From Limnohabitans sp. WS1 (lineage in GTDB: Bacteria; Pseudomonadota; Gammaproteobacteria; Burkholderiales; Burkholderiaceae_C): 64,000 nucleotides of DNA. Shown here piece by piece: positions 33,708-42,926 of the stretch. The notes under the pieces are model-generated. The model was not told where the DNA came from, did no database searches, and was given only the letters and a program-made list of their open reading frames with translations. The DNA lies in contig NZ_NERU01000019.1 of the NCBI RefSeq assembly GCF_003063265.1, positions 29,568-93,567 on the forward strand. Reading direction: 5' to 3'. Both the position numbers and the translations under genes were made by a program. Each line of letters begins with the position of its first letter. The stretch's first letter is position 1.

Positions 33708-34847
33708 ATGAGCGATTTACACACAAGCGTCATGACAGCCTTACACACCCCTCACGCCGAACAGCCCATTGCCTTGGACCAACCCCTGCCGCACCGCAAA
33801 ACTTTGCGCGAGTGGCTGATTCCTTTGTCAGGACGCAGCACTGTGCGTGCCTTTGTTCTGCTGGTGCTGGATTACGCTTTGTTTTTCGCCTTGATCACCG
33901 GCACCATCGCGCTGGATTCGGTCTGGCTCAAAGTGCTGTGTGCACTGGCAGCCGGTTTTGTGATCGGTCGTCTGTTCATCATTGGCCATGACGCTTGCCA
34001 TCAGAGCCTGACGCCCCGGCGCGAACTCAACAAAGTGTTGGGCCGCATCGCCTTTTTGCCATCACTGACCCCCTACAGCCTGTGGGACACCGGTCACAAC
34101 GTGGTGCACCACGGCTACACCAACCTCAAGGGCGTCGACTTTGTTTGGACCCCGCTGACCGCTGCCGAGTTTGAAGCCCTGAGCCCCATGCAAAAGCTGC
34201 TCGAGCGTGCTTACCGCAGCGGCTGGGCACCGGGCTTGTATTACATGATCGAAATCTGGTGGAAACGCGAGTTCTTCCCCAACAAAACCCACATGCCTAC
34301 ACGCCGTCCGATTTTCTTCAAGGACAGCCTCTTGGTCAGCCTGTTTGGTGCCGCCTGGATCGGCACCATCGCTGCCGCTGCCGTGCTCACCAACCAATCG
34401 ATTGGACTGTCCTTGCTGCTGGGTTTTGTGGTGCCCTTCTTCTTTTGGAACACCATGATCGGCTTTGTGGTCTATGTGCACCACACCCACGTCAAAGTGT
34501 CTTGGCATGACAACAAAGCCGCTTGGACCAAAGCGGCACCCTTTGTGTCGACCACGGTGCACCTGACCTTCCCCTTCAATATCGGCGCGATGATGCACCA
34601 CATCATGGAGCACACGGCCCACCATGTGGACATGAGCATCCCGCTGTACCGCCTGAAGCAAGCGCAAACCAAGCTCGAAGAAATGCTGCCCGGGCGCATC
34701 ATCGTGCAAGCCTTCTCTTGGAAGTGGTATTTCGAGACCGCCAAAAACTGCAAGATGTACGACTTCTCACGCGAATGCTGGACCGACTTCAAGGGCAATA
34801 TGACCAGCCCGGTGCGGGGCAACTTGCCGCCTGCGGCGAAAGCCTGA
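33708..34847 (+). CDS. Membrane fatty acid desaturase
   Basis: 379 residues from the ATG giving MSDLHTSVMTALHT; starts at 33684 or 33732 are also possible. Three histidine boxes, HDACH, HNVVHHGYTN and HHIMEHTAHH, bind the di-iron centre, and hydrophobic pairs lie between them. It resembles delta-12-type desaturases in the FA_desaturase family; regiospecificity is not predictable. It would adjust membrane fluidity. Confidence 0.88.
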   Translation: MSDLHTSVMTALHTPHAEQPIALDQPLPHRKTLREWLIPLSGRSTVRAFVLLVLDYALFFALITGTIALDSVWLKVLCALAAGFVIGRLFIIGHDACHQSLTPRRELNKVLGRIAFLPSLTPYSLWDTGHNVVHHGYTNLKGVDFVWTPLTAAEFEALSPMQKLLERAYRSGWAPGLYYMIEIWWKREFFPNKTHMPTRRPIFFKDSLLVSLFGAAWIGTIAAAAVLTNQSIGLSLLLGFVVPFFFWNTMIGFVVYVHHTHVKVSWHDNKAAWTKAAPFVSTTVHLTFPFNIGAMMHHIMEHTAHHVDMSIPLYRLKQAQTKLEEMLPGRIIVQAFSWKWYFETAKNCKMYDFSRECWTDFKGNMTSPVRGNLPPAAKA

Positions 34848-34916
34848 TCGGGCCTTCGTCACCTGTTGAGGGCGCACCCCGCCACAGGGATTTCTTGTCG
34901 ACGGCGTGATTGAAAC

Positions 34917-34990
34917 TGTGGGAGCCCCGCCCTCGGGGCGATGGCAAGTGGACTGCGAAGGCCCATCGCGACGAGGGCGCCGCTCCCACA
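34917..34990. repeat. REP-like inverted repeat, family A (single unit)
   Basis: tgtgggagccccgccctcgg begins the unit and gagggcgccgctcccaca closes it, so the outer 8-9 bp pair perfectly. It sits between the convergent desaturase and pgk genes. Confidence 0.85.
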
Positions 34991-35002
34991 TCAGCTATTG
35001 AC

Positions 35003-36196
35003 TCAACTGGCCGCGCGTTGGGCCAATATCTCAAACGCAGGCAAGGTCTTGCCTTCCAGGATTTCAAGGAACGCGCCACCGCCCGTGGAGATGTAGCCCA
35101 CTTGCTTTTCGATGCCGTATTTGGCAATCGCGGCCAAGGTGTCGCCACCGCCCGCGATGCTGAAAGCGCTGGACTCGGCAATCGCTTGGGCAATGACTTT
35201 GGTGCCGTTTTCAAAGGCCGCAAACTCAAACACGCCCACCGGGCCGTTCCACACAATGGTGCCGGCTTGCTTGAGCTGAGCGGCCAGTTTGGCCGCAGTC
35301 TCAGGGCCGATGTCCAAAATCATGTCGTCGTCGTCCACCTCGGTGGCTTTTTTCACCGTGGCCACGGCGTCGGCCGCAAAAGTTTTGGCGGTGACCACAT
35401 CGGTCGGAATGGGCACTTCCGCACCCCGGGCCTTCATGGCCTCGATCACGGCTTGGGCCTCCCCTACCAAGTCCGTTTCGGCCAAGCTCTTGCCGATCTT
35501 CAGGCCTGCGGCCAGCATGAAGGTGTTGGCAATGCCACCGCCCACAATCAGCTGGTCCACGTTTTGCGACAGGCTCTTCAAAATGGTCAGTTTGGTGCTC
35601 ACTTTGCTGCCTGCCACGATGGCGGCCAATGGGCGCTTAGGCGCGGCCAGGGCCTTGCCAATGGCGTCGATCTCGGCGGCCAGCAAGGGACCAGCGCAAG
35701 CGATGGGGGCGAACTGGGCGATGCCATACGTCGTGCCCTCGGCGCGGTGGGCGGTGCCAAAGGCGTCGTTCACGTAGATGTCGCACAGCTGGGCCATTTG
35801 GCGGGCCAGGGCTTCGTTGTTTTTCTTCTCGCCCTTGTTGACGCGGCAGTTTTCGAGCAGCACGACCTGGCCGGGGGCCACCGTCACGCCGTCCACCCAG
35901 TTGGCGACCAAGGGGACATCGCGACCCAGCAGCTCGCCCAAGCGCTTGGCCACGGGTGCGAGCGAGTCTTCAGGTTTGAACTCGCCCTCGGTCGGGCGAC
36001 CCAGGTGACTGGTCACCATCACGGCGGCTCCGGCGTCCAGCGCCATCTGGATGCACGGCACGCTGGCACGCACGCGGGTGTCTTCGGTGATGCTGCCGTC
36101 ATCGGCTTGCGGCACGTTCAGGTCAGCGCGGATGAACACGCGTTGCCCAGCGGCCTGGCCGTTGGCACACACATCAGAAAAACGAATGACATTCAT
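35003..36196 (-). CDS. pgk: Phosphoglycerate kinase
   Basis: 397 residues from MNVIRFSDVCANG. Transfers phosphate between 1,3-bisphosphoglycerate and ADP. FIRADLNVPQ is the conserved start of the domain; MVTSHLGRPTEGE is in the substrate domain; AIVAGSKVSTKL and the C-terminal ISTGGGAFLEILEGK complete the fold. With fba and pyk it forms a loose glycolytic neighbourhood. Confidence 0.96.
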   Translation of the reverse strand: MNVIRFSDVCANGQAAGQRVFIRADLNVPQADDGSITEDTRVRASVPCIQMALDAGAAVMVTSHLGRPTEGEFKPEDSLAPVAKRLGELLGRDVPLVANWVDGVTVAPGQVVLLENCRVNKGEKKNNEALARQMAQLCDIYVNDAFGTAHRAEGTTYGIAQFAPIACAGPLLAAEIDAIGKALAAPKRPLAAIVAGSKVSTKLTILKSLSQNVDQLIVGGGIANTFMLAAGLKIGKSLAETDLVGEAQAVIEAMKARGAEVPIPTDVVTAKTFAADAVATVKKATEVDDDDMILDIGPETAAKLAAQLKQAGTIVWNGPVGVFEFAAFENGTKVIAQAIAESSAFSIAGGGDTLAAIAKYGIEKQVGYISTGGGAFLEILEGKTLPAFEILAQRAAS

Positions 36197-36389
36197 GGTG
36201 AAAAAGGTCCTGTAAGAGCGGGGGTTGCCCGTGATTTTAAAAGCCATCAAGACCGGGTTTCAGCTCTCAGAGCGGGAACGTGTGCAAAACGAGTCTGACA
36301 AAAACGCCAGCCCACCCCCTTTTGAACCCCACCCTGGCCGAAAAGCCCAGCGCGGTGCGCACGGGCGGCTTGCAGGGGTCAGACCCGGC

Positions 36390-36725
36390 TCACCAGCCCC
36401 AGCCCAGATGCAATGGCAAATACACCGCCATGCCCGCCACGATGGTGATCAGCACATCACGCCGCCAAAAGTACGCCAACACCCCCACCAACGCCGCGTA
36501 CAAACGCGCGTCTTGCCAGGTGCTGACCAGCTCGCCTTGCACGGTGATGATTTCAGGGATGACCACGGCCGACAGCGCAGCAATGGGCGCGTACTGCAAG
36601 CCACGCTGGGCCCAGTGCGGCAGCTGCCAGGCGTGGCTGGAGATGAAAAAGAAACTGCGTGCAAGCACAGTGATCACCGCCAAACCCACAATGACGGCCA
36701 GTGTCCAGACATCGGTCTCGTTCAT
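36390..36725 (-). CDS. azlD: Branched-chain amino acid exporter subunit AzlD
   Basis: 111 residues, about four membrane helices, from MNETDVWTLAVIVGLA. RSFFFISSHAWQLPHW matches the AzlD family, small partner of AzlC. It overlaps azlC by 4 bp. The 193 bp between pgk and this gene show no feature. Confidence 0.85.
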   Translation of the reverse strand: MNETDVWTLAVIVGLAVITVLARSFFFISSHAWQLPHWAQRGLQYAPIAALSAVVIPEIITVQGELVSTWQDARLYAALVGVLAYFWRRDVLITIVAGMAVYLPLHLGWGW

Positions 36726-37453
36726 GCGGCCCCCTCGGGTGCGGGGCGAATTTTTTCGACCGTCAGGCACAACATCACGGCCACGGCAATCGCCACCACA
36801 ATGTTGAGCTTGAGCGGCAAGTGGTAGGCCAGCACCGCCGCCGCGCCCGCCACAGCGGCTGACAAAATGCGCATGCGCGAGCTGGCCAGCGAGCATTGAA
36901 TGCCCAGCAAGCACAAAATGCCCGCAAAGCCCAAGCCCCATTCGGGCGGAATCAGGTTGGCCAGGCCCACGCCCAGCAAACTGGCCACCATCCAGCTGCC
37001 CCAGTTCAGGAAATAATTGCCCGCCAGATAGGCCTCTTGCCCCGTGCGCTCGGCATCGGTGGCACCCGGATGCGGGTGATGCCGGGTGAACAGCACATAG
37101 GTGATGTCGGCCGTGAAGTAGCCGTGGCACAGGCGTTGCCAACGCGGCAGATGCATGAGGTAGGGCCTCAGGTGGAGGCTGAACACCACAAAACGCAGGT
37201 TCACGCAAAAGCCGGTGGCCAAAATCACCCAAGCCGGGGCACCCGCCACCAACAGCGGAATGGCCGCCAGCTGCGAACTGCCCGCAAACACCAGCAAGGT
37301 CATGGCCACCGCCTCGAACACGCTCATACCCGACTTGACCATGGCCACGCCCGTCATCATGCCCCAAGCCGCCACACCCGGAGCTTGCGGGGCCAGGTCG
37401 CGCAGGCCTTGCCAAAACTCGGGGCGGCGGTAAAGCGTGGGTCGGAAAAACAT
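36722..37453 (-). CDS. azlC: AzlC-family branched-chain amino acid exporter
   Basis: 243 residues from MFFRPTLYRRPEFWQG. The first halves of the LIV-E permease signature are AMTLLVFAGSSQLAAIPL and TGFCVNLRFVVFSLHLRPY. About seven membrane helices. With AzlD it exports leucine/isoleucine/valine-like amino acids. Its start codon touches the fmt stop, making fmt-azlC-azlD one likely transcript. Confidence 0.9.
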   Translation of the reverse strand: MFFRPTLYRRPEFWQGLRDLAPQAPGVAAWGMMTGVAMVKSGMSVFEAVAMTLLVFAGSSQLAAIPLLVAGAPAWVILATGFCVNLRFVVFSLHLRPYLMHLPRWQRLCHGYFTADITYVLFTRHHPHPGATDAERTGQEAYLAGNYFLNWGSWMVASLLGVGLANLIPPEWGLGFAGILCLLGIQCSLASSRMRILSAAVAGAAAVLAYHLPLKLNIVVAIAVAVMLCLTVEKIRPAPEGAA

Positions 37454-38415
37454 CAGGCCGCCAAACGCTGGCCGGCCTGCAAAGGGCATCCGCGCAAAAA
37501 GTCGGCAGCGCCCAAACGCTTGCCACCCGGGCGTTGCAACTGGGTCAGGCACAGCACCCCTTGGCCACAGGCCACACGCACGCCAGAGGCATCTGCACTG
37601 AGCACGGTGCCCGCCTGCAAGCCTGGCTCGGACGCTTCGGCCACGGCTTGCCAAAGTTTGAGGGTTTCAACGCCCGAGGCGGTGGTCAGGGGCACGGTCA
37701 TGCCGGGGAAAGGGTCAAACGCCCGGATACGCCGCGCCAAGACCTCGGCGCTCAAACCCCAGTCGAGCGCGGCTTCGGCTTTGTCAATTTTGTGGGCGTA
37801 GTTGACCCCTTCGGACGGCTGCGCTTGGCGGGGCAGACGGTCCAAGCTGGCCAAGGCCTCCACAATGGCCTGTCCACCCAAAACCGCCAGGCGGTCGTGC
37901 AGCACGGCGGTGGTGTCATCGTGCGCCATGGGGCAAGACATGACCAGCAGCATGTCGCCCGTGTCCAGGCCTGCGTCCATCTGCATGATGGTGATGCCGG
38001 TTTGTGTGTCGCCCGCCTCGATGGCACGGTGAATGGGAGCTGCACCGCGCCAACGCGGCAGCAAAGAAGCGTGGATGTTGAGGCACCCCTTGGGCGGCAA
38101 GTCCAGCACCCACTGAGGCAAGATCAGGCCATAAGCGGCCACGATCATGGCATCTGCCTTGGCGTCCAGCAGGGTCTGGCGTGCGGCAGCGGCGTCTTCG
38201 GGGTATTTGCCATCCAGGCGCAAGCTGCGGGGCTGCGACACAGGCACCTGATGCTCAAGCGCCCATTGCTTGACGGGCGAGGGTTGCAGCTTCATGCCGC
38301 GTCCTGCAGGGCGGTCAGGCTGAGTCAACACCAGAACAATCTCATGGCCTGCTGCGTGCAAGGCCGCCATGGCCACTTGGGCAAATTCGGGCGTGCCCGC
38401 AAAAATCAAACGCAT
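37453..38415 (-). CDS. fmt: Methionyl-tRNA formyltransferase
   Basis: 320 residues from MRLIFAGTPEFAQVAM. Formylates initiator Met-tRNA. The catalytic region has GCLNIHASLLPRWRGAAPI, with the family's invariant Asn-His, and the C-terminal OB-like domain begins near 210. It starts 5 bp after def, the normal def-fmt operon. Confidence 0.96.
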   Translation of the reverse strand: MRLIFAGTPEFAQVAMAALHAAGHEIVLVLTQPDRPAGRGMKLQPSPVKQWALEHQVPVSQPRSLRLDGKYPEDAAAARQTLLDAKADAMIVAAYGLILPQWVLDLPPKGCLNIHASLLPRWRGAAPIHRAIEAGDTQTGITIMQMDAGLDTGDMLLVMSCPMAHDDTTAVLHDRLAVLGGQAIVEALASLDRLPRQAQPSEGVNYAHKIDKAEAALDWGLSAEVLARRIRAFDPFPGMTVPLTTASGVETLKLWQAVAEASEPGLQAGTVLSADASGVRVACGQGVLCLTQLQRPGGKRLGAADFLRGCPLQAGQRLAA

Positions 38416-38420
38416 GCCGT

Positions 38421-38927
38421 TCAGCGCTCGGCTTTTTGGGCTTTGACAAGTTTGGTCTTGATGCGGCCTTGCTTGAGCGGCGAGAGGTACTCCACAAACA
38501 CCTTGCCCATCAGGTGGTCCAGCTCGTGCTGAATGCAAATGGCCAACATGCCCTCGGCCTCAATCGTCCGGGCCTGGCCGTCGCGGTCGAGTGCCGTGAC
38601 TTTGACCTGGGTGGCCCGCTCCACACCATCGTAAATGCCGGGCACCGACAGGCATCCTTCTTCGCCCTTGACGCGCACGTCGTTCATCCAGGTGATTTCG
38701 GGGTTGATCAGCACCATGGGCTGGTTGCGCTCTTCAGACGTGTCGATCACCACCAGACGCTCGTGCACATCGATCTGCGTGGCCGCCAGGCCAATGCCAC
38801 CGGCCTCGTACATGGTCTCCAGCATGTCGTCGATCAGGGCGTGCACACGGGCATCGACCGCTTGCACAGGTTTGGCCACCTTGTGCAGGCGGGGATCGGG
38901 GTAGCAAAGAATCGGGAGCAGGGCCAT
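38421..38927 (-). CDS. def: Peptide deformylase
   Basis: 168 residues. Removes the N-formyl group from new proteins. All three motifs are intact: GIGLAATQ, EGCLSVPG (metal Cys) and QHELDHLMG (metal histidines and catalytic Glu). Pairs functionally with fmt. Confidence 0.97.
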   Translation of the reverse strand: MALLPILCYPDPRLHKVAKPVQAVDARVHALIDDMLETMYEAGGIGLAATQIDVHERLVVIDTSEERNQPMVLINPEITWMNDVRVKGEEGCLSVPGIYDGVERATQVKVTALDRDGQARTIEAEGMLAICIQHELDHLMGKVFVEYLSPLKQGRIKTKLVKAQKAER

Positions 38928-39017
38928 GGCATCACAAAGGATTGAAAATCAGGGCTGTATTGTCCTCATTTTTCGGCTGGCCTGCCAAAAAGGCGTCCAG
39001 CCGGGACCAGGCCCACC

Positions 39018-40682
39018 TCACCGGGTGGGGGCGCAGGCCGCAAAGAGGTCGAGCTCGGGCTTGGCCACGCTCGTGGCGACTTGGCTCAGGCCCAGCATCG
39101 AGTGGAACAAATGGTCATGTGACAAAGCCTTGGCGCTTTGCCCCTGCAGACAAGCCATGGACCAGCCCCGCTGCTTTTGCAGAGCCGAAGACAACCACAC
39201 CACCATGGGCACATGGGTCTGCTCTTTGGGGGCCATGCTGTAGGGCATGCCGTGCAAGTAAAGACCTTTTTCGCCCAAGGATTCGCCATGGTCCGACAGG
39301 TACATCAGGGCTGTGGGCCGCGACTGGCTTTGAAGCCAGCCCACCGTGCTGGCCAAAAAATGGTCGGTGTAAAGAATGGAGTTATCGTAGGTGTTGACGA
39401 TGTGCTCGGTGGGACACGTTTGCAAGGCGCTGCTGGTGCATTCGGGGGTGAACTTCTTGAACGCCTCGGGCGAACGCTTGTGATAGGCCGGGCCGTGGCT
39501 GCCCATTTGGTGCATGACCACAACGGTGCCGCGTGCACGCCTGACCGGGTCCAGTGCGGCGAGTTGTTGCGGCAACACCTTCAACATGACCTCATCAAGG
39601 CATTCCCCCTCCTTGCACAGGCCAAGCACTTGAAGGGCCTGGGTGCTCACCTGGGGCACGCGGTCACACACGCCTTTGCAGCCCGACTGGTTGTCGATCC
39701 ACAGCACCGCCAAACCTGCCCGGTGCAAAACATCAAGCAAACTTTCATAGCGCAGTTTGTTGCGATCATGCTGCGCTTTGCCCAGGTGCGAAAACATGCA
39801 CGGCACCGAAGCTTGGGTGCTGGTGCCACACGAGGACACATCCTGAAAATAGACCAGCTGGCCTTGAGTCTGCAACTGGCGCAACGCAGGCGTGGTGTCA
39901 CGCGCATAGCCACTCAAACCAAAATTGGCTGCCCGCGCCGTCTCGCCCAACACCAGGATGACCAAAGGGGCGTCCTTTTCGCTGGCCGGTGGATGGCGCA
40001 ATTGGGCATCCTCACCCAGCGGCAGCAAGGGCTGGGTGGCTTTTGAAGCCTGCCCCACCACCAAGTGGGCCGAGGCATACAAACTGTTGAGCGGATTGAT
40101 CATGTAGCGCAAAGGCTTGTGGTTTCGCATCAGGGAAGCCATGTCCTGAAAAGCCAACCAAAACACCAAGGTGGCCAGCAACAAAGCGGCCATGGCCAGG
40201 CCCAGTTGTCGCCCCATCAAAGACTTGAGGCGCACTTTGCGCACGGGCTGACGCCACCACCAATAGCCCGGCAGCACCACCCCCAGCAAGACACTGGCCA
40301 ACATGGACCAGGACAACAAATCACGCACCTCGCGGACATCGGTTTGCGCGGCGTTGATCAACATGCTGGTGTCGATCACCACCCCATAGGTCAGCATGAA
40401 ATAACTGCTGGCGGCCGACATGATCAAAAAAAGCACGCCCAGAGGTTTCAGCCATCGGGGCCAAAGCACCAAGCTCAAAAACAAGGCCAAGATCCCCAAA
40501 ACCACCACAAAGAAAGCCAGCAAAGTGGCCGCACCCCGCAAACCCTGCGTTTCAGGCAAACGCCAGATGGCGATCCACAGGGGCAAATTGCCCACGGTGC
40601 CCAACCAAGCCGTCAGCAACCACAGCAGATGGGTGGGATGCCAAGACTTGGCGTCTGAAGAAAATATCATTGGATAAACCAT
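39018..40682 (-). CDS. Phosphoethanolamine transferase (EptA-like)
   Basis: 554 residues from ATG 40682; a TTG at 40691 or ATG at 40670 are alternatives. Five N-terminal membrane helices (to about 200) and a periplasmic alkaline-phosphatase-like domain. The motif VILVLGETARAANF gives the metal Glu, and SSCGTSTQASVPCMFS carries the nucleophilic Thr. LYLSDHGESLGEKG supplies Asp-His ligands. It would add phosphoethanolamine to lipid A, a change that lowers cationic-peptide binding. Divergent from a PAP2 gene 35 bp away. Confidence 0.88.
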   Translation of the reverse strand: MVYPMIFSSDAKSWHPTHLLWLLTAWLGTVGNLPLWIAIWRLPETQGLRGAATLLAFFVVVLGILALFLSLVLWPRWLKPLGVLFLIMSAASSYFMLTYGVVIDTSMLINAAQTDVREVRDLLSWSMLASVLLGVVLPGYWWWRQPVRKVRLKSLMGRQLGLAMAALLLATLVFWLAFQDMASLMRNHKPLRYMINPLNSLYASAHLVVGQASKATQPLLPLGEDAQLRHPPASEKDAPLVILVLGETARAANFGLSGYARDTTPALRQLQTQGQLVYFQDVSSCGTSTQASVPCMFSHLGKAQHDRNKLRYESLLDVLHRAGLAVLWIDNQSGCKGVCDRVPQVSTQALQVLGLCKEGECLDEVMLKVLPQQLAALDPVRRARGTVVVMHQMGSHGPAYHKRSPEAFKKFTPECTSSALQTCPTEHIVNTYDNSILYTDHFLASTVGWLQSQSRPTALMYLSDHGESLGEKGLYLHGMPYSMAPKEQTHVPMVVWLSSALQKQRGWSMACLQGQSAKALSHDHLFHSMLGLSQVATSVAKPELDLFAACAPTR

Positions 40683-40717
40683 AATGTTCAATTAGCCCCG
40701 AATTCTAGTCACCCCTG

Positions 40718-41440
40718 ATGTACCCACCCCGCCAGCCGATGCAAAGTGTGCGCCCCCAACCCTTGTTCAGTCGCTGTGTTGTCTACACCGGGGTGTGCCT
40801 GCTGGGTCTTTTGGCTTGGGACTTTTCTGGACTGGACCTGGGCGTCATGCACCTCTTGGCCGATGCCCGTGGCTTTGCATGGCGTGACAGCGCATGGTTG
40901 GCAGATATTTTTCACACCGGAGCCCGCCGTCTGGCCATCGTGATTTACCTGGGCGTGGTCTGCACCTTGTTTTGGCCTTGGGGCATCTTTCGAGACATCA
41001 CCCGCAGGCAGCGCATTGAGGTGGTTGTGGGCATCGCTCTTTCATTGATCGCCGTCAGTGGGCTCAAAAGCCTCAGCCTGACCAGCTGCCCCTGGGACTT
41101 GCAGGACTTTGGGGGCACTGCGCATTACGTCTCTCATTGGCAATGGGGTGTCCGTGATGGCGGTTCAGGCGCTTGCTTCCCGGGTGGACACGCCTCCTCG
41201 GCCATGGCTTTTTTGGCCTTGAGCCTGCCTTGGTTGACGGCGAGTCAGGCCCATCAACAACGCTGGGGCCGTGGCTTGCTGCTGACGGTGCTGAGCCTGG
41301 GCTTGCTGCTCGGCGCGGTTCAAACCCTGCGTGGTGCCCACTACCCCAGCCACACCTTCTGGACAGGCTTGATTTGCTGGCTGGTGGCATGGGCCAACCA
41401 CTGGGCCTTTGGCGCATGGGCCAAACACAAGCCTGCCTGA
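40718..41440 (+). CDS. PAP2-family membrane phosphatase
   Basis: 240 residues, about six membrane helices. The acid-phosphatase motifs are KSLSLTSCPWDL (Lys of motif 1), CFPGGHASS (motif 2) and LRGAHYPSHTFWT (motif 3). Motif 3 has SHT where the usual family has an acidic residue after S. Such PAP2 enzymes next to EptA-type genes may dephosphorylate lipid A or recycle a lipid carrier; this is inferred from position. Confidence 0.83.
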   Translation: MYPPRQPMQSVRPQPLFSRCVVYTGVCLLGLLAWDFSGLDLGVMHLLADARGFAWRDSAWLADIFHTGARRLAIVIYLGVVCTLFWPWGIFRDITRRQRIEVVVGIALSLIAVSGLKSLSLTSCPWDLQDFGGTAHYVSHWQWGVRDGGSGACFPGGHASSAMAFLALSLPWLTASQAHQQRWGRGLLLTVLSLGLLLGAVQTLRGAHYPSHTFWTGLICWLVAWANHWAFGAWAKHKPA

Positions 41441-41570
41441 GCTGGCTGAAGGCGGTGTCCAAGTTGGCGAGCGACGCTGCGCACCCTCCCCCAAAAGCTG
41501 CTTGGTGAAGCACGGCATTTGACCCACAATCTTCTTGCAAACGGCCATCGAAGCCGATCAGGGAGAGACC

Positions 41571-42743
41571 ATGGAACACACCGCACCCGATTTGGGTTTT
41601 TGGTTGCGGCTGTCACTGACCCACGGGGTGGGGCGCGACAGCGCAAGGCGATTGTTGGCCGCATTCAATGACCCGGCCAACATCTTTTCACAAACCGCCG
41701 CGCAGTTGTGCCAAGTGGTGTCTGCCCCACAGGCACAAGCCTTGTTGCAAAAGCCTCCGGGCCTGGATGAGCTGCTTGAGGACACACAGGCTTGGCTGCA
41801 GACCAGCCCCAATCCCGAGGTCTCACGCGCGGTGATCACCTTGGGCGACGCCCTGTATCCGGCCGCCTTGCTGGACACGCCCGACCCACCCCTGATGCTG
41901 TACGCCTTGGGCCAAACACAGGCCCTGCAGCACTTTCAACACGAACGGGCTGTGGCCATGGTGGGCAGCCGCAACCCCACACCCCAGGGCCTGATCAACG
42001 CCCGGGAATTTGCCAAAAGCATGACGGCACAAGGCCTGGTGGTGGTCTCGGGCATGGCCCTGGGCGTGGACGGTGCGGCCCATGAAGGGGCTTTGCAAGG
42101 TGCTGAACCCGGGGCCTTGGCCACCATCGCCCTGGTGGGGACGGGACTGGACCGGGTCTACCCCAAACAGCACCGCGAATTGGCCCACCGCATTGCCCAA
42201 CAAGGCCTGATCTTGAGCGAATACGCACTGGGAACGCCACCTTTGGCACACCACTTTCCGCAGCGCAACCGCTTGATTTCTGGCCTGTCGCAAGCCACTT
42301 TGGTGGTCGAAGCCGCCTTGCAGTCAGGCTCGCTGATCACCGCCAAACAAGCCCTGGAGCAAGGCCGTGAGGTGATGGCCATTCCCGGCTCGATCCACTC
42401 GCCCCAAGCCAAAGGCTGCCATGCCTTGATCAAACAAGGCGCCAAATTGGTCGAATCGGCCCAAGACGTGCTGGAAGAGTTGCGCCTTCCCAGCCAAGCC
42501 ATCGCGCAAAGCACCGAGCAAGACCAGTCCGTTCTGGACTTGAGGGACGCAGACCCTGCGCTGCTGGACGACGAAACCGCCTTGCTTGAGGCCATGGGAC
42601 ACGACCCCGTCAGCCTGGATGCCCTGCAAGCACGCTGTGGCTGGCCCACGGCTCAGCTGCAAGGGCAGCTGCTGGAGTTGGAGTTGATGGGCCAAGTAGG
42701 GCGCTTGCCCGGTGGCCTGTTTCAGCGCATCGGTTCTGCTTAG
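41571..42743 (+). CDS. dprA: DNA processing protein DprA
   Basis: 390 residues from ATG 41571, which follows agggaga. Loads RecA onto incoming single-stranded DNA during natural transformation. The extended Rossmann domain shows AMVGSRNPTPQGLINA, GLDRVYPKQHRELA, FPQRNRLISGLS and EVMAIPGSIHSPQAKG, all DprA landmarks. A C-terminal winged-helix part (about 320-388) is present. Confidence 0.95.
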   Translation: MEHTAPDLGFWLRLSLTHGVGRDSARRLLAAFNDPANIFSQTAAQLCQVVSAPQAQALLQKPPGLDELLEDTQAWLQTSPNPEVSRAVITLGDALYPAALLDTPDPPLMLYALGQTQALQHFQHERAVAMVGSRNPTPQGLINAREFAKSMTAQGLVVVSGMALGVDGAAHEGALQGAEPGALATIALVGTGLDRVYPKQHRELAHRIAQQGLILSEYALGTPPLAHHFPQRNRLISGLSQATLVVEAALQSGSLITAKQALEQGREVMAIPGSIHSPQAKGCHALIKQGAKLVESAQDVLEELRLPSQAIAQSTEQDQSVLDLRDADPALLDDETALLEAMGHDPVSLDALQARCGWPTAQLQGQLLELELMGQVGRLPGGLFQRIGSA

Positions 42744-42770
42744 GACGCTCGCACGCTGGGGCGAAAGCCC

Positions 42771-42839
42771 CATGTCGGGGCTAAAGCCGCCGACCTACAG
42801 GGGAGCCCCATGTCGGGGTTGAAGCCGCCGACCTACAGG
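42771..42839. repeat. Family B REP half-units in tandem
   Basis: Two copies of catgtcggggctaaagccgc / catgtcggggttgaagccgc, each running on to cgacctacag, at 42771-42800 and 42809-42839, 38 bp apart. Degenerate pieces continue to about 42900 (caagtcgggacc, caggtcggcacc). They lie between convergent dprA and secF. Confidence 0.8.
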
Positions 42840-42926
42840 GGAGTGTCCTTGCAAGTCGGGACCACGAAAAAGTGTCCATGCAGGTCGGCACCTTCAGGGC
42901 CAACTCTTGTCCGCTGGGACGAGGTC

